A stretch of 64,000 nt of DNA from Clostridiales bacterium (GCA_015069605.1 SVII01000005.1:1-64000), one strand, 5' to 3'. Positions 1-8,766 are shown, counted from the stretch's first letter. Notes: generated by a model from the letters alone, not told the origin. A program made the numbers and translations.

Positions 1-60
1 AGCTCTTTTACGCCGAAAGTACTTGCAGAGAACTGCCGGGAGGATAGGTAATCGCCGCTT
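1..60 (+). rRNA. rrf: 5S ribosomal RNA, 3' end (partial)
   Basis: The first 60 bases match the 3' half of a bacterial 5S rRNA: a CGCCGA start of helix IV, a GGGAGGATAGGTAATCGCCG run that resembles the conserved GAGAGTAGG..CGCC end, and then a rho-independent terminator. The 5' part lies outside the window. An rRNA operon therefore probably ends here. Read from pattern memory only; a covariance search would settle it. Confidence 0.7.
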
Positions 61-70
61 TTCAATTTAG

Positions 71-99
71 ACCGAGTATCTTTCGATGCTCGGTTTTTT
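71..99 (+). terminator. Rho-independent terminator of the rRNA operon
   Basis: ACCGAGTAT and ATGCTCGGT form a hairpin with one G-U pair, followed directly by TTTTTT. It sits about 10 bases after the 5S-like sequence. Confidence 0.8.
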
Positions 100-178
100 G
101 TATAAGTAAAATCACGCTATAGTGCCGTGATTCGGTAGAGGTTTACCAATGAACAATAGACATAGAAAAGGAAAACGA

Positions 179-207
179 TTGAAATATCCGCAAAAATATG
201 ATATAAT
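179..207 (+). promoter_or_regulatory. Sigma-A type promoter for the 93-aa gene
   Basis: TTGAAA (-35) and TATAAT (-10) are separated by 17 bp, about 35 bp upstream of the ATG at 243. Confidence 0.65.
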
Positions 208-242
208 ACACTCACCGATAAGAATTTGACGAGGTCGTTCCT

Positions 243-524
243 ATGAAAAAATCATTTATATGTAGTTTAATATGCCATAACGGAATAGTAGGCGGAGTTT
301 TATATCTTGACAAAAATTCGGTTACTTATAAGACGAATAAACTCACCGTGGATAGGGCGCACAGGAATCTTGTATTACCGCTGAATGAAATCGAAAATTT
401 TACGTGGAAATGGGTTGTATTTCCCATCGCAACTATGCAAATGATGAGCGGTGAACAGTATAAGTTTATAATTTTCAACAAAGGTCGTTTCAGCAAATAC
501 TATACTGAAATTAAAAAGCTTTGA
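243..524 (+). CDS. Small GRAM/PH-like hypothetical protein
   Basis: This 93-residue protein has no signal peptide or membrane segment. Its pattern of short beta strands (GGVLYLDKNSVTYKT, then a basic segment, LPLNEIENF and a C-terminal strand ending YKFIIFNKG) resembles the bacterial GRAM/PH-like fold seen in small uncharacterised proteins. That is a fold impression, not a family match. It has its own promoter and is followed by a hairpin, so it looks monocistronic. The ribosome-binding site (GAGGTCG) is weak. Function unknown. Confidence 0.6.
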   Translation: MKKSFICSLICHNGIVGGVLYLDKNSVTYKTNKLTVDRAHRNLVLPLNEIENFTWKWVVFPIATMQMMSGEQYKFIIFNKGRFSKYYTEIKKL

Positions 525-578
525 TTATTAGAAAAACCAAGAGTCAAATTTCAATTTATAGTGATGATAATACAATGC

Positions 579-610
579 GAGGGCTGACGAAAATCAAACC
601 GTCAGCCCTC
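579..610 (+). terminator. Strong hairpin, probable terminator
   Basis: GAGGGCTGAC and GTCAGCCCTC are a perfect 10-bp inverted repeat with a 12-base loop, 55 bases after the 93-aa gene. The U tract after it is poor (AAAATTTG), so it may be a weak or bidirectional terminator. Confidence 0.55.
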
Positions 611-826
611 AAAATTTGATACACAGTAAACGAAGAACGGACACGAAGCACAGTCAAGAAATAAAGCCGTTGCGGGTTTGGATAGTAATAGAGGATATTA
701 TCTATTATCCCGTCAAATTCTTCGTTTTAGATTATCTTGACTTTCTAAAAGGTCAAGGGAAATGGTATCGGTTTCTGTTATTTTTATTTTGGATAAAAAT
801 GCACTAATTTATTAAGTTCTAAGTAC
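611..826. other. Stretch without a supported gene
   Basis: The only ORF here (616-807, TTG start, 63 codons) starts right at the edge of the hairpin and has no ribosome-binding site, and its product resembles nothing I know. I see no RNA gene or repeat. Confidence 0.5.
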
Positions 827-855
827 TTGCAAACGCAATTATGTTGTGTTATAAT
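827..855 (+). promoter_or_regulatory. Sigma-A type promoter upstream of the pseudogene and pcp
   Basis: TTGCAA and a perfect TATAAT are 17 bp apart. Transcription would start near 862, just before the GTG of the broken ORF at 868, and run into pcp. Confidence 0.65.
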
Positions 856-867
856 AGGAGAGCTCGA

Positions 868-1118
868 GTGGTAGATGCATTGAAGGATTATATTATTGTA
901 CATACGCACACAAAGGAAGGTTTGCCGCTGAAAAAAGCGGATACGCGCAGTATTGATCGCCCCATTATTACAACGTTCCATCTGTGCCTTGGGGGTGCTT
1001 TGTAGAAGTGCCTTTTAGCGAGGACGGAGATACGCCTGAAAAGGATATCGGTAAAGTGGGTATTTTCCTGCAAGAGCATTTGAAGTGGTTTGGCTCTACT
1101 GAAAAGAATAACACATAA
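868..1118 (+). pseudogene. Frameshifted gene remnant of unknown family
   Basis: Two short reading frames join into one plausible protein tail. From the GTG at 868, after AGGAGA, a frame reads VHTHTKEGLPLKKAD and on to FHLCLGGAL, where it stops at 1003. The reading continues one base back as VEVPFSEDGDTPEKD to a stop at 1116. Both halves have protein-like composition and neither reaches the ORF-track cutoff. I do not recognise the family. It may be a recent frameshift, a fragment of a longer gene, or a sequencing error. The following gene (pcp) shares its promoter. Confidence 0.35.
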
Positions 1119-1148
1119 GAGAAAGTCGGCGTTTATAGGTGATATACT

Positions 1149-1730
1149 ATGAAAAAAATATTGGTTACGGGTTTTGAACCGTTTGGTGGGGAGAGTATCA
1201 ATCCATCGTGGGAAGCGGTTTCGTTGCTCCCTGATGTAATTGGCGGATATACGTTGACAAAATTGCGTATTCCCGTCGTGTTTGGCGAGGCGACGGAAAG
1301 GATAATCGAAAAAGCAAAAGAAATATGCCCTGACGTGATTTTGTGCGTTGGGCAGGCGGGTGGCAGAAACGCTATAACGCCTGAATTTGTCGGTATCAAT
1401 CTTCGTCACGCGGAGATTCCCGATAACAACGGTAAGCAACCGCAGGACGAACCGATTGTTAAAGGCGGTGAAAATGCTTATTTTACTACTTTGCCCATTC
1501 GAAAAATAGTAGAGAAACTCAAAGAGGCAGGGTTGCCTTCAGCGGTGTCGTATTCCGCAGGCTCTTATGTTTGCAATGATGTCATTTACAGTTTGCTTGC
1601 AAAATATAAGGACACGCAAACCAAAGTGGGATTTATCCATATTCCTTATTGTACAGAGCAGAATAAAACGCCGTCCCTGGCTTTGGGCAATGTAGTGAAA
1701 GGATTGCGTATCGCCATAGAAAACATATAA
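1149..1730 (+). CDS. pcp: Pyroglutamyl-peptidase I (pyrrolidone-carboxylate peptidase)
   Basis: This cytoplasmic cysteine peptidase (MEROPS C15) removes N-terminal pyroglutamate from peptides. The protein has 193 residues, slightly shorter than the usual 200-215. It opens with the family signature GFEPFGGE. The catalytic triad is visible as Glu79 (TPEFVGIN), Cys142 in SAGSYVCND and His164 in GFIHIPY. The start ATG follows GGTGATATACT, so the ribosome-binding site is modest. It lies 17 bases before the YitT gene with no terminator between, so the two probably share a transcript, although their functions are unrelated. Confidence 0.95.
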   Translation: MKKILVTGFEPFGGESINPSWEAVSLLPDVIGGYTLTKLRIPVVFGEATERIIEKAKEICPDVILCVGQAGGRNAITPEFVGINLRHAEIPDNNGKQPQDEPIVKGGENAYFTTLPIRKIVEKLKEAGLPSAVSYSAGSYVCNDVIYSLLAKYKDTQTKVGFIHIPYCTEQNKTPSLALGNVVKGLRIAIENI

Positions 1731-1746
1731 GCGAAAGGGGTAAAAA

Positions 1747-2697
1747 ATGCGGTTGAAATTAGAAATAAAAAATATTCTTTTGATTATTGTTTCTTCGCTG
1801 GTTTCGGCGGTAGGGTTATGGGCATTTGTTGCACCAGGGCGTTTTGCTCCGAGCGGTATCGACGGTATTGCGGCGATGTTCCAAGAATTATCCAAAGAAA
1901 TGGTGGGAGGAACGGGTATCCGTGCGGGGTACTTTTCCGTATTGCTAAACGTGCCGCTGTTGATTATGGCATGGTTCATTTTAAAACGTAGATACGTTAT
2001 TTATACGCTCATCTATATGGCGTTTTTGTCGCTATTCACAATGGTGTTGGACTGGGTGAATTTTCCGATCTATCCGGTTGCGTCCGAATTGGAAAGATTT
2101 TTAGCGGCAATCATAGGCGGGATTGCGCAAGGGCTTACGGGCTTGATGTTGCGCGTAGGCGGTTCGGCTGGCGGTGTTGACGTCATAGCTTGTATGATCC
2201 AAAAGAAACGCCAAAGCGACAACGTAGAAAAGATTATCGCATTATTGAGCTACGTAATTGCGCTTTTCTCCTTCTTCGTATGGCAAGGGGACGTCAATGC
2301 TGTTATTTATTCCTTTGTGGCGATTTATGCGGGAGAAAAAATGACGGCGATGGTGTTGAAAGATAGTAGAAGTGCTGTTAAATTTGAGATCATTGTCGCT
2401 AAAGAAAATGCGGAAAAAATCAAAAACGTCATTGTATATGAGATGAAACGCAGCGCAACGATTATCGAAGCCAAAGGCATCTTTTTGAACGAGGAAAAGG
2501 AATTGATTATCTGTTTGGTGCATTACCGTCAATTCTCTGATTTCTTGATCACAATGTCGCAATATCCGTATTTGTTTTTATCCTATTCTGAGGTGTTGGG
2601 CATTCGCGGTAATTTCGATTGGGTGTTGGAATACGAACGCCCTGAAGATGTCCAAATGCGTAAAGAACGTCTTAAAAATCAAACTAGAGAGGTGTAA
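1747..2697 (+). CDS. YitT family membrane protein (DUF161-DUF2179)
   Basis: A 316-residue membrane protein with about five hydrophobic segments (near 10-31, 61-80, 83-101, 121-146, 163-180). The glycine-rich loop RVGGSAGGVDVIA is typical of the YitT family. A cytoplasmic DUF2179 domain follows at about 220-275 (FEIIVAKENAEKIK..). The substrate of this family is not established. AAAGGGG precedes the ATG at good spacing. A second family member sits at 14393-15376 on the other strand. Confidence 0.9.
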   Translation: MRLKLEIKNILLIIVSSLVSAVGLWAFVAPGRFAPSGIDGIAAMFQELSKEMVGGTGIRAGYFSVLLNVPLLIMAWFILKRRYVIYTLIYMAFLSLFTMVLDWVNFPIYPVASELERFLAAIIGGIAQGLTGLMLRVGGSAGGVDVIACMIQKKRQSDNVEKIIALLSYVIALFSFFVWQGDVNAVIYSFVAIYAGEKMTAMVLKDSRSAVKFEIIVAKENAEKIKNVIVYEMKRSATIIEAKGIFLNEEKELIICLVHYRQFSDFLITMSQYPYLFLSYSEVLGIRGNFDWVLEYERPEDVQMRKERLKNQTREV

Positions 2698-2703
2698 AAA
2701 ATT

Positions 2704-3471
2704 ATGGCTTTTATTCAATTACATTTGTTTAGCAACGCTTTGGGGATGCAAACGCAGGTTGGTGTCATCATTCCACAAAAGGATACGGTCGGGGAAATCG
2801 GCTTAGACAACGGTGTACAGAGTGGCAAATATAAAACGTTGTATCTATTGCACGGACTTAGCGACGATCAAACGATTTGGCATCGCAGAACGTCAATCGA
2901 ACGCTATGCCACAGAGTACGGCATTTGCGTCGTTATGCCTTTTGGCGGCCGCAGTTTTTATATGAACGAGAAAAACGGAGATCAGTACTATACGTATATT
3001 GCTAAGGAGCTCCCTGCAAGAATTAGTGAATTTTTCAACGTTTCCAACAAACGTGAAGATAGGGGAATTGCAGGTAATTCTATGGGCGGTTACGGCGCAT
3101 TGAAAATTGCGCTGAAAGAAAGCAACGTATTCGGTATGGGCGCGGGCTTGTCGTCCGTTGCGGATATCCGTTTGCAACGTTTTGAACAGCATTTGAAAAA
3201 CGTTTTAGGCGAAGAAAATTATATCTCGGACGACGAAGATTTGTTTGCTTTGGCGACAAAACATAACAACGCGGAGGTTAAACCCCGTTTATTTATGTCC
3301 TGCGGTACGGAAGATTTCCTCTATCAAGACAACGTACGTTTGAAAGAGCATTTTAAAACCCTCGATTACGATTACACGTATGAGGAACATCCTGGTGTGC
3401 ATTGTTGGGAATACTGGGACGAACATATCCAGCGTGTATTGAAATGGATGTTTGGGAATAACGTTCAATAA
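2704..3471 (+). CDS. Alpha/beta-hydrolase esterase (EstA / esterase D type)
   Basis: A 255-residue cytoplasmic serine esterase of the putative-esterase (S-formylglutathione hydrolase / tributyrin esterase) family. The nucleophile is Ser126 in GNSMGGYGALK. The oxyanion-hole HG is in LLHGLSDD (about 50), a likely acid is Asp in CGTEDFLYQ (about 205), and the histidine is in HPGVHCWEYWDEH near the C-terminus. The start follows AGAGGTG. It lies 6 bases after the YitT gene and ends before a bidirectional terminator, so pcp-yitT-esterase is probably one unit. The substrate cannot be read from sequence; short-chain acyl esters are typical. Confidence 0.88.
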   Translation: MAFIQLHLFSNALGMQTQVGVIIPQKDTVGEIGLDNGVQSGKYKTLYLLHGLSDDQTIWHRRTSIERYATEYGICVVMPFGGRSFYMNEKNGDQYYTYIAKELPARISEFFNVSNKREDRGIAGNSMGGYGALKIALKESNVFGMGAGLSSVADIRLQRFEQHLKNVLGEENYISDDEDLFALATKHNNAEVKPRLFMSCGTEDFLYQDNVRLKEHFKTLDYDYTYEEHPGVHCWEYWDEHIQRVLKWMFGNNVQ

Positions 3472-3480
3472 CAATCAAAA

Positions 3481-3516
3481 AAACTCGGTCTATCAATACA
3501 AAAGACCGAGTTTTCT
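3481..3516. terminator. Bidirectional terminator between convergent genes
   Basis: AAACTCGGTCT pairs with AGACCGAGTTT, with A runs on one side and TTTTCTTA on the other. It separates the esterase (plus) from the SDR gene (minus). Confidence 0.85.
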
Positions 3517-3521
3517 TATAT

Positions 3522-4313
3522 TTATTTTAACACTTGCTTAATAATCCAAGTCTGCATACGTGGCGGCAGGATATTTAAAAGCAACAACAAAGGATTGCGG
3601 TTGAGTTTATACACGTATTTCGGACGTTTTACTCGCAAAATTCGCAAGGCACTTTTGGCGACCTTTTCAGGAGGAATGTTGCGAGCCTCTACGCTTTCTA
3701 CAATCTTTTTGAATCGTTTGGCGTTGCAGGAATACAACTCCGTTTTTTCACAAAAGGCGTCCAACGCATCGGTGGAAACGTTTAGCATGCCCGTTTGCAC
3801 TGCACCAGGACGCAGTACCGTAACGGAAATCCCCAACAACTGCAATTCCATACGCAAAGAATACGCGTATTTGTCAAGCGTTGATTTGGTGACGGCATAC
3901 AATCCCGTGAATGGCAGGGGATCAAGGGGAGCTAATTCGCTTGTTGTCAATAAAATACGACTGCCCTTTTTTAATAGAGGCAGGAATATTTTATTGATAC
4001 GGAACGCTCCGAACACGTTGACGTCAAACGCTTGACGGAATTTTTTCTCGTCAATCTCCACCAACGAATCTAGCGTATAAATGCCTGCAAAATGCAAGAT
4101 TGCATACAAGTCTTGCGTAATAGACGAAACGGCGTTAAAAGCTGTTTGTAGGCTGTTTTCATCGGTAATATCTGCTTGAATGGGCAGGACGTTGTCTTGC
4201 GCTTCGCCCGTGTTTTTGTCTAAAGCAAAGACAAAATATCCTGCATTTTTCAATGCAGTTACCGCGGCTTTTCCCATGCCGCCGCTTGCGCCCGTAACCA
4301 AAACGTATTGCAT
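3522..4313 (-). CDS. Short-chain dehydrogenase/reductase
   Basis: A 263-residue classical SDR. It has the Rossmann nucleotide motif TGASGGMGKA at the N-terminus, the active-site serine in LLTTSELAP, and the YAVTK (YxxxK) pair. The substrate is unknown; the C-terminal stretch LLLLLNILPPRMQTWIIK is hydrophobic and may bind membrane or lipid. I place the start at 4313 because GAGGTGG precedes that ATG at good spacing. The ORF-track start at 4331 has no ribosome-binding site and lies inside the purC terminator. It is downstream of purC, separated by that terminator. Confidence 0.88.
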   Translation of the reverse strand: MQYVLVTGASGGMGKAAVTALKNAGYFVFALDKNTGEAQDNVLPIQADITDENSLQTAFNAVSSITQDLYAILHFAGIYTLDSLVEIDEKKFRQAFDVNVFGAFRINKIFLPLLKKGSRILLTTSELAPLDPLPFTGLYAVTKSTLDKYAYSLRMELQLLGISVTVLRPGAVQTGMLNVSTDALDAFCEKTELYSCNAKRFKKIVESVEARNIPPEKVAKSALRILRVKRPKYVYKLNRNPLLLLLNILPPRMQTWIIKQVLK

Positions 4314-4331
4314 AAACCACCTCAAAATCAT

Positions 4332-4365
4332 AAAAAGGGGGAAGCGGTGTCGCTTCTCCCTTTTT
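4332..4365 (-). terminator. purC terminator
   Basis: The hairpin AAAAAGGGGGAAGCG / CGCTTCTCCCTTTTT has a GTGT loop and a U run on the minus strand. It lies between the purC stop (4381) and the SDR start (4313). Confidence 0.75.
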
Positions 4366-4380
4366 CTAACGTAATCAAAA

Positions 4381-5064
4381 TTATCTGTTGTTGATGAGCT
4401 TGGTAAGTTCTACGGGATCAACGATTTTGCCGTCTTTATAAACGCGCATATTGCCCGAAGCGATTTCGTCGATCAAAATAACTTCGCCGTTGTTGTAACC
4501 GAATTCAAATTTAATATCCCAAAGATCAAGACCAATCGTTTTCAAATCGTCAGCAACCACTTTCGTGATTTTCAACGTTTGTTCTTTCATGGAATTGAAC
4601 ATTTCCATGCTCATAACACCGAGCGCGTCAAGACCTTCCGCCGTAACAAGGGGATCGCCTTTTTCGTCGTTCTTGAAGGTACATTCTACGTAACCACCCT
4701 TCAAAGGAGTGCCGTTTTCAATATATTCGCCATATCTGCGGATAAAGCTACCCGTAGCAACCAAACGGCAAATTACTTCCAAGCCATGTCCGAACACGGT
4801 TGCAGGGAGAACTTCCATCGTTGCGTTTTCGATGTCTGCGGAAACGTAGTGGGTTTTAATGCCCGCTTGTTTCAAAAGTTCGAAATAGTAAACGGAAGAT
4901 TTTAAATTTGCCTTACCGATACCTTCAATCGTAAGCCCAACGGTGTTTTCACCGGGATCGAATACGCCGTCTTTACCCGTGCAATCGTCTTTAAATTTCA
5001 ACAAAACGTTGCCGTTTTCCAATTTGTAAACGTCTTTGGTTTTACCTGTGTACAATTTTTCCAT
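4381..5064 (-). CDS. purC: Phosphoribosylaminoimidazole-succinocarboxamide synthase
   Basis: PurC joins CAIR and aspartate, using ATP, to make SAICAR in purine biosynthesis. At 227 residues it is close to the usual 235. It opens with [13 protein letters not shown] (the family's nucleotide-binding start) and carries [13 protein letters not shown] and the [24 protein letters not shown] block, which match SAICAR-synthase signatures. The ATG follows AGAGGA. It stands alone, away from other pur genes, with its own promoter and terminator. I see no purine riboswitch in its leader of about 60 bases. Confidence 0.95.
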   Translation of the reverse strand: MEKLYTGKTKDVYKLENGNVLLKFKDDCTGKDGVFDPGENTVGLTIEGIGKANLKSSVYYFELLKQAGIKTHYVSADIENATMEVLPATVFGHGLEVICRLVATGSFIRRYGEYIENGTPLKGGYVECTFKNDEKGDPLVTAEGLDALGVMSMEMFNSMKEQTLKITKVVADDLKTIGLDLWDIKFEFGYNNGEVILIDEIASGNMRVYKDGKIVDPVELTKLINNR

Positions 5065-5129
5065 GTTACAATCCTCTTTAGATATAGATTTCGGTTCGGC
5101 ATTTTTTTTGAATAGCCAAATTCAAAGAT

Positions 5130-5158
5130 ATTATAACAAATTTATTGAAAATTTACAA
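5130..5158 (-). promoter_or_regulatory. purC promoter
   Basis: On the minus strand TTGTAA and TATAAT are 17 bp apart, about 65 bases upstream of the purC ATG. It is back-to-back with the plus-strand promoter at 5213. Confidence 0.65.
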
Positions 5159-5212
5159 TAATATGAAGGGTGTTATGATAAAAAAAATAAAAAAAATAAA
5201 AAAATTAAACAG

Positions 5213-5241
5213 TTGCATTCTTCGCGGTTATATGATATAAT
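5213..5241 (+). promoter_or_regulatory. Promoter of the rhamnosidase-like gene
   Basis: TTGCAT and TATAAT are separated by 17 bp and end about 57 bases before the ATG at 5299. A long A-rich tract (5180-5208) lies just upstream and could act as an UP element. Confidence 0.65.
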
Positions 5242-5298
5242 CATAAGGCAAAATGATTTGCAAAAAAACAAATAAAGAAATATCATTTGAGGCAAATT

Positions 5299-6693
5299 AT
5301 GAAAGAATATATTTTCCCTGAAAAAGTCGTGGCGGCTAAATGTGCCGTTGATACAAAAAATCTTTTGAAGAAACAGCCTTTACAAATCGGTTTAGCAGAA
5401 GCCCACACAACAAAATTTGTTGACGGTGACTACGTTATTTTAGATTTTGGCAAAGAGATGTGCGGCAGTGCGCGTATCCTTACGTTTGCGGGTTCTAATG
5501 TGAAAATCCGTTTGCGTTTTGGGGAAAGTTTGACGGAATGTTGCAGTGAGGTTGGCGGGGAGAAAAATGCTACCAACGACCACGCTTTACGCGATTTTAC
5601 AACGTATTTACAAAACTATTCGGATATGACCTTTGCTAATACGGGCTTCCGTTTCCTTCGTGTAGATTTTTACGGCGAAGTGTTGATTAAGAGTATTCTT
5701 GCTGTTAATAACATCTTTAAAAAGAAGCCTATTTATCAATATAACGGCAAGGACGAAGCCATCAAACGTATTTTTGAAACGGCGAAACGCACGGTGGATC
5801 TTTGCGCTTCTGGTGAGTATATTTGGGACGGCGTAAAGCGTGATAGACTTGTTTGGATTGGGGATATGCACCCCGAAACAATGGCGTTGACGACATTATA
5901 CGGCCGCGTTGCTTCTATTGAGAAGTCGTTGGATTTTGTAAAAGAACAAACCCCGTTGCCTGGCTGGATGAACGCTTTCCCTATGTATTCCATGTGGTGG
6001 ATTATCATTTTGGAAGATTATTACAAAAAGACAAGCACCGTATCCTTCATCAAAAAACAGCTTTCATATTTGCAGGGTTTGGTTGCGCAAATGGACGCTT
6101 GCGTAAAAGAAAGCGGAGATTTGGAATATCCGCTCTATTTTGTGGATTGGCCAACACATGAAAAGCCTGATGAAATCCATGGATGCCGCGCAATCAATAT
6201 TTGGGCGGCGCGTAGTGCGATTGCAATCTTAAAAGAGTTCGGGAAAGATACCGCCGTGGCGGAAAATCTATTGCGTAAACTTTTGAAAATAAAGATTGCG
6301 CCCGAAAGCAGTAAACAAGTGCTTGGGTTAAAATATTTCACCGTCGGTTTAACGGAAGAGGATAAACAAAAACTTGTAAAGGGAAATGCGCAGGGTATGT
6401 CCACGTTTATGAGTTATTATATCCTTAAAGCGGTGGCTTCTTTTGATAAGAAAAAAGCGATCGAAATGATGAAAGAATTTTATGGCGCTATGTTGGATAA
6501 GGGCGCGACGACGTTCTGGGAAGATTTCGATATGGCATGGGTGGAAAATTCCTGTCGTATTGACGAATTTCCCAAAGAAGGACAAAAGGATATCCACGGC
6601 GATTTCGGTGCGTATTGTTATATAGGTTTCCGTCACAGCTTATGTCACGGCTGGGCGGCAGGTGTAATTCAATTTATCAAAGAAGAATGCTAA
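5299..6693 (+). CDS. Compact GH78-like alpha-L-rhamnosidase
   Basis: A 464-residue protein without a signal peptide, so cytoplasmic. An N-terminal beta-rich part (CGSARILTFAG..) leads into an alpha/alpha-barrel with the GH78 hallmark WDGVKRDRLVWIGDM. Later blocks are TTFWEDFD and SLCHGWAAG. Known GH78 enzymes release terminal alpha-L-rhamnose and are often 700-1000 residues, so this is a short version with reduced beta domains. The start is the ATG at 5299 with GAGG seven bases upstream; the track's TTG start at 5287 overlaps that ribosome-binding site. It is followed by hpt after 21 bases with no terminator. Activity and substrate are inferred from the family only. Confidence 0.8.
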   Translation: MKEYIFPEKVVAAKCAVDTKNLLKKQPLQIGLAEAHTTKFVDGDYVILDFGKEMCGSARILTFAGSNVKIRLRFGESLTECCSEVGGEKNATNDHALRDFTTYLQNYSDMTFANTGFRFLRVDFYGEVLIKSILAVNNIFKKKPIYQYNGKDEAIKRIFETAKRTVDLCASGEYIWDGVKRDRLVWIGDMHPETMALTTLYGRVASIEKSLDFVKEQTPLPGWMNAFPMYSMWWIIILEDYYKKTSTVSFIKKQLSYLQGLVAQMDACVKESGDLEYPLYFVDWPTHEKPDEIHGCRAINIWAARSAIAILKEFGKDTAVAENLLRKLLKIKIAPESSKQVLGLKYFTVGLTEEDKQKLVKGNAQGMSTFMSYYILKAVASFDKKKAIEMMKEFYGAMLDKGATTFWEDFDMAWVENSCRIDEFPKEGQKDIHGDFGAYCYIGFRHSLCHGWAAGVIQFIKEEC

Positions 6694-6714
6694 AGAGGAA
6701 AAGGAGAACCAACC

Positions 6715-7278
6715 ATGGATGAAATTCGTTCCGTAGAGGATGTCAATAGAAAGGTAAAACGCGTAATCATCACAGCGCAAGAACTCTCTGATCAAATCAA
6801 AGAAGCAGGGAAAAAGATCGACGAGTGGTACGATGGTAGACCGATTTTGCTTGTGAGCATCTTAAAGGGTTCGTTCGTATTTTTGGCGGATCTTTGCCGT
6901 GCGGTAACTGTGCCTTGTCAGATCGGTTTTATGTGCGCGAAAAGCTATTACAGCGGCACCGTGTCCACGGGCGTTGTCAAAATCACGATGGATCTTGATA
7001 TGGACATCAGCAATTACAACGTAATCATCGTGGAAGATATTATCGATACGGGCAGAACGCTCAATGACGTAGTAAAAATATTGAAAGCACGCAATCCTTT
7101 GTCCTTGCGCGTAGTAACGCTTCTAGATAAACCATCTAGACGTTTGGTGGACTTCAAGGCGGATTTAGCGCTCTTTACTATTCCCGATTATTTTGTGATC
7201 GGCTATGGGTTAGACTGCGCGGAATATTTTAGAAATCTTCCGTATATTGCGGAGTATAACTTATCGGAAAACGAATAA
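6715..7278 (+). CDS. hpt: Hypoxanthine phosphoribosyltransferase
   Basis: Purine-salvage enzyme that makes IMP or GMP from hypoxanthine or guanine and PRPP. The 187 residues contain the PRPP-binding loop VEDIIDTGRTL (about 106-116), the flexible-loop region KSYYSGTVSTG and the PPi loop around LKGSF (50-54), all typical of bacterial Hpt. AAGGAGA precedes the start. It is first of three close plus-strand genes (hpt, tdk, exonuclease) that deal with nucleotides. Confidence 0.94.
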   Translation: MDEIRSVEDVNRKVKRVIITAQELSDQIKEAGKKIDEWYDGRPILLVSILKGSFVFLADLCRAVTVPCQIGFMCAKSYYSGTVSTGVVKITMDLDMDISNYNVIIVEDIIDTGRTLNDVVKILKARNPLSLRVVTLLDKPSRRLVDFKADLALFTIPDYFVIGYGLDCAEYFRNLPYIAEYNLSENE

Positions 7279-7296
7279 ACGTAAGGGGAAGAAACC

Positions 7297-7881
7297 GTGG
7301 CAAAATTATATTTTAAATACGGCGCGATGGGTTCGTCGAAAACGGCAAACGCTTTGATTACGAAGTTTAATTATGAAGAAAGAGGCATGAAAGTTTGGCT
7401 GATCAAACCCTCGATAGACGTGCGGGATGGGGCGGATACAGTGCGTTCGCGGATCGGTTTAGAAGCGCGCGCGGATATCATCACGCCTGATAAAGATTTG
7501 TTTGAAGAATATAAAAAACACAGCGATTGTGCCGTTATTATTGCAGACGAATGTCAATTTTTTACGCCTGCGCAGATCGACGGACTTCGCCGCATTGTGG
7601 ACGAGTTGGACGTGCCTGCGCTTTGTTACGGTTTGCGTACGGACTTTTTAACACATTTGTTTGAAGGCAGCAGAAGATTGTTTGAAGTGGCGGATTCCGT
7701 TACGGAAATCAAAACTATTTGCGGTTGCGGCAAAAAGGCGATTGTGAACGCGAGAATTGACGACGAAGGCAAAGTTGTGACGGAAGGCGGTCAAATCATG
7801 CTCGGTGGCAACGATTCGTATATAGCGATGTGTCACAGCTGTTGGAAAAAGACAATCGAAGACCAAAAGAAAAGAGATTAA
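7297..7881 (+). CDS. tdk: Thymidine kinase
   Basis: Type II (TK1-like) thymidine kinase, 194 residues. The P-loop GAMGSSKT is at 9-16, the catalytic glutamate is in the IADECQFF segment (about 86-93), and the zinc-binding cysteines appear as CGCG and CHSC near the C-terminus. It phosphorylates thymidine for dTTP salvage. The start is GTG at 7297 after AAGGGG. It lies 18 bases after hpt. Confidence 0.95.
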   Translation: MAKLYFKYGAMGSSKTANALITKFNYEERGMKVWLIKPSIDVRDGADTVRSRIGLEARADIITPDKDLFEEYKKHSDCAVIIADECQFFTPAQIDGLRRIVDELDVPALCYGLRTDFLTHLFEGSRRLFEVADSVTEIKTICGCGKKAIVNARIDDEGKVVTEGGQIMLGGNDSYIAMCHSCWKKTIEDQKKRD

Positions 7882-7923
7882 TTTGTAAAATGGGCGCACC
7901 ATGTACGGATTGAAAGGGGTAGT

Positions 7924-8766
7924 ATGGAAAAGTTGTTGGTAATAGACGGTAGCAATCTTCTCTTTCAAATGTTTTACGGTATGCCGTCGAGGATATTCAA
8001 TAAAGAAGGCAAAGCGATCCACGGTACGTTGGGGTTTATGGGCGCATTTTTAAAAATTGTCCGTATGACTGCTCCTACACACGTGGTCGTTTTATTTGAT
8101 GGGGAATGTCACAACGAACGTTGTGATTTAGACGCTGCGTATAAAGCCAATCGCCCCGATTTTTCAGTGATGCCCGAAGAGGAAACTCCCTTTTCGCAAC
8201 TACCTGATATCTATAAAGCGTTGGATTATTTGAAAGTGCCGTACATAGAAACAACCGTTTGTGAAACGGACGATATCGTTGGTGCATACGCGAAACGCTA
8301 TGGGAAAGAAATGCAAATCGTCATTTCATCATTTGACAGCGACTTTTTTCAGTTAATTGACGACAACGTATGTATTTTACGTTATCGAGGGGATAAAACG
8401 CAGATTTGCGATCGGGAATATTTGCGGGATAAGTTTGGAATTGCGCCTGAACAATATGCGGATTTCAAATCCTTGACGGGCGACAATGCCGACAACATCA
8501 AAGGGGCGGGGAAAATTGGGCCAAAAACAGCGTCGAAACTGTTAAAAGAGTTCGGTACGCTTGATGCTTTGATGGAAAATGCGGAAAGGATTTCGCAAGC
8601 AAGTGTAAGAGCCTCGATTTTGAATTCCATGGAACGGCTGCGGATAAATCAAAAACTGATTACGTTAGACGGAAGCGCGGAGCTTCCCTTTACTGCGAGC
8701 GAATTGCAATGGCAATATAACGGGGAAACGTCAAGCGAGGTTTTGTCTGCCGTCGGGGTGAAATGA
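7924..8766 (+). CDS. 5'-3' exonuclease / flap endonuclease (PolA N-domain type)
   Basis: A 280-residue stand-alone homologue of the 5'-nuclease domain of DNA polymerase I. It has the metal-binding N-terminal block LLVIDGSNLLFQMFYG, central acidic clusters (ETDDIVGAYA, SFDSDFFQL, LTGDNADNIKG) and the helix-hairpin-helix GKIGPKTASKLLKEFG. Such proteins process flaps or RNA primers. The start follows AAAGGGG. It is third in the hpt-tdk group and followed by a terminator. Whether a full PolA exists elsewhere cannot be seen here. Confidence 0.88.
   Translation: MEKLLVIDGSNLLFQMFYGMPSRIFNKEGKAIHGTLGFMGAFLKIVRMTAPTHVVVLFDGECHNERCDLDAAYKANRPDFSVMPEEETPFSQLPDIYKALDYLKVPYIETTVCETDDIVGAYAKRYGKEMQIVISSFDSDFFQLIDDNVCILRYRGDKTQICDREYLRDKFGIAPEQYADFKSLTGDNADNIKGAGKIGPKTASKLLKEFGTLDALMENAERISQASVRASILNSMERLRINQKLITLDGSAELPFTASELQWQYNGETSSEVLSAVGVK

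Noticed and set aside
616-807. 63-codon ORF with TTG start
   Set aside because: No ribosome-binding site, starts at the edge of a hairpin, no similarity to known proteins by eye.
888-1439. 183-codon minus-strand ORF
   Set aside because: Antisense to pcp and the upstream remnant; arginine- and cysteine-rich composition with no motif.
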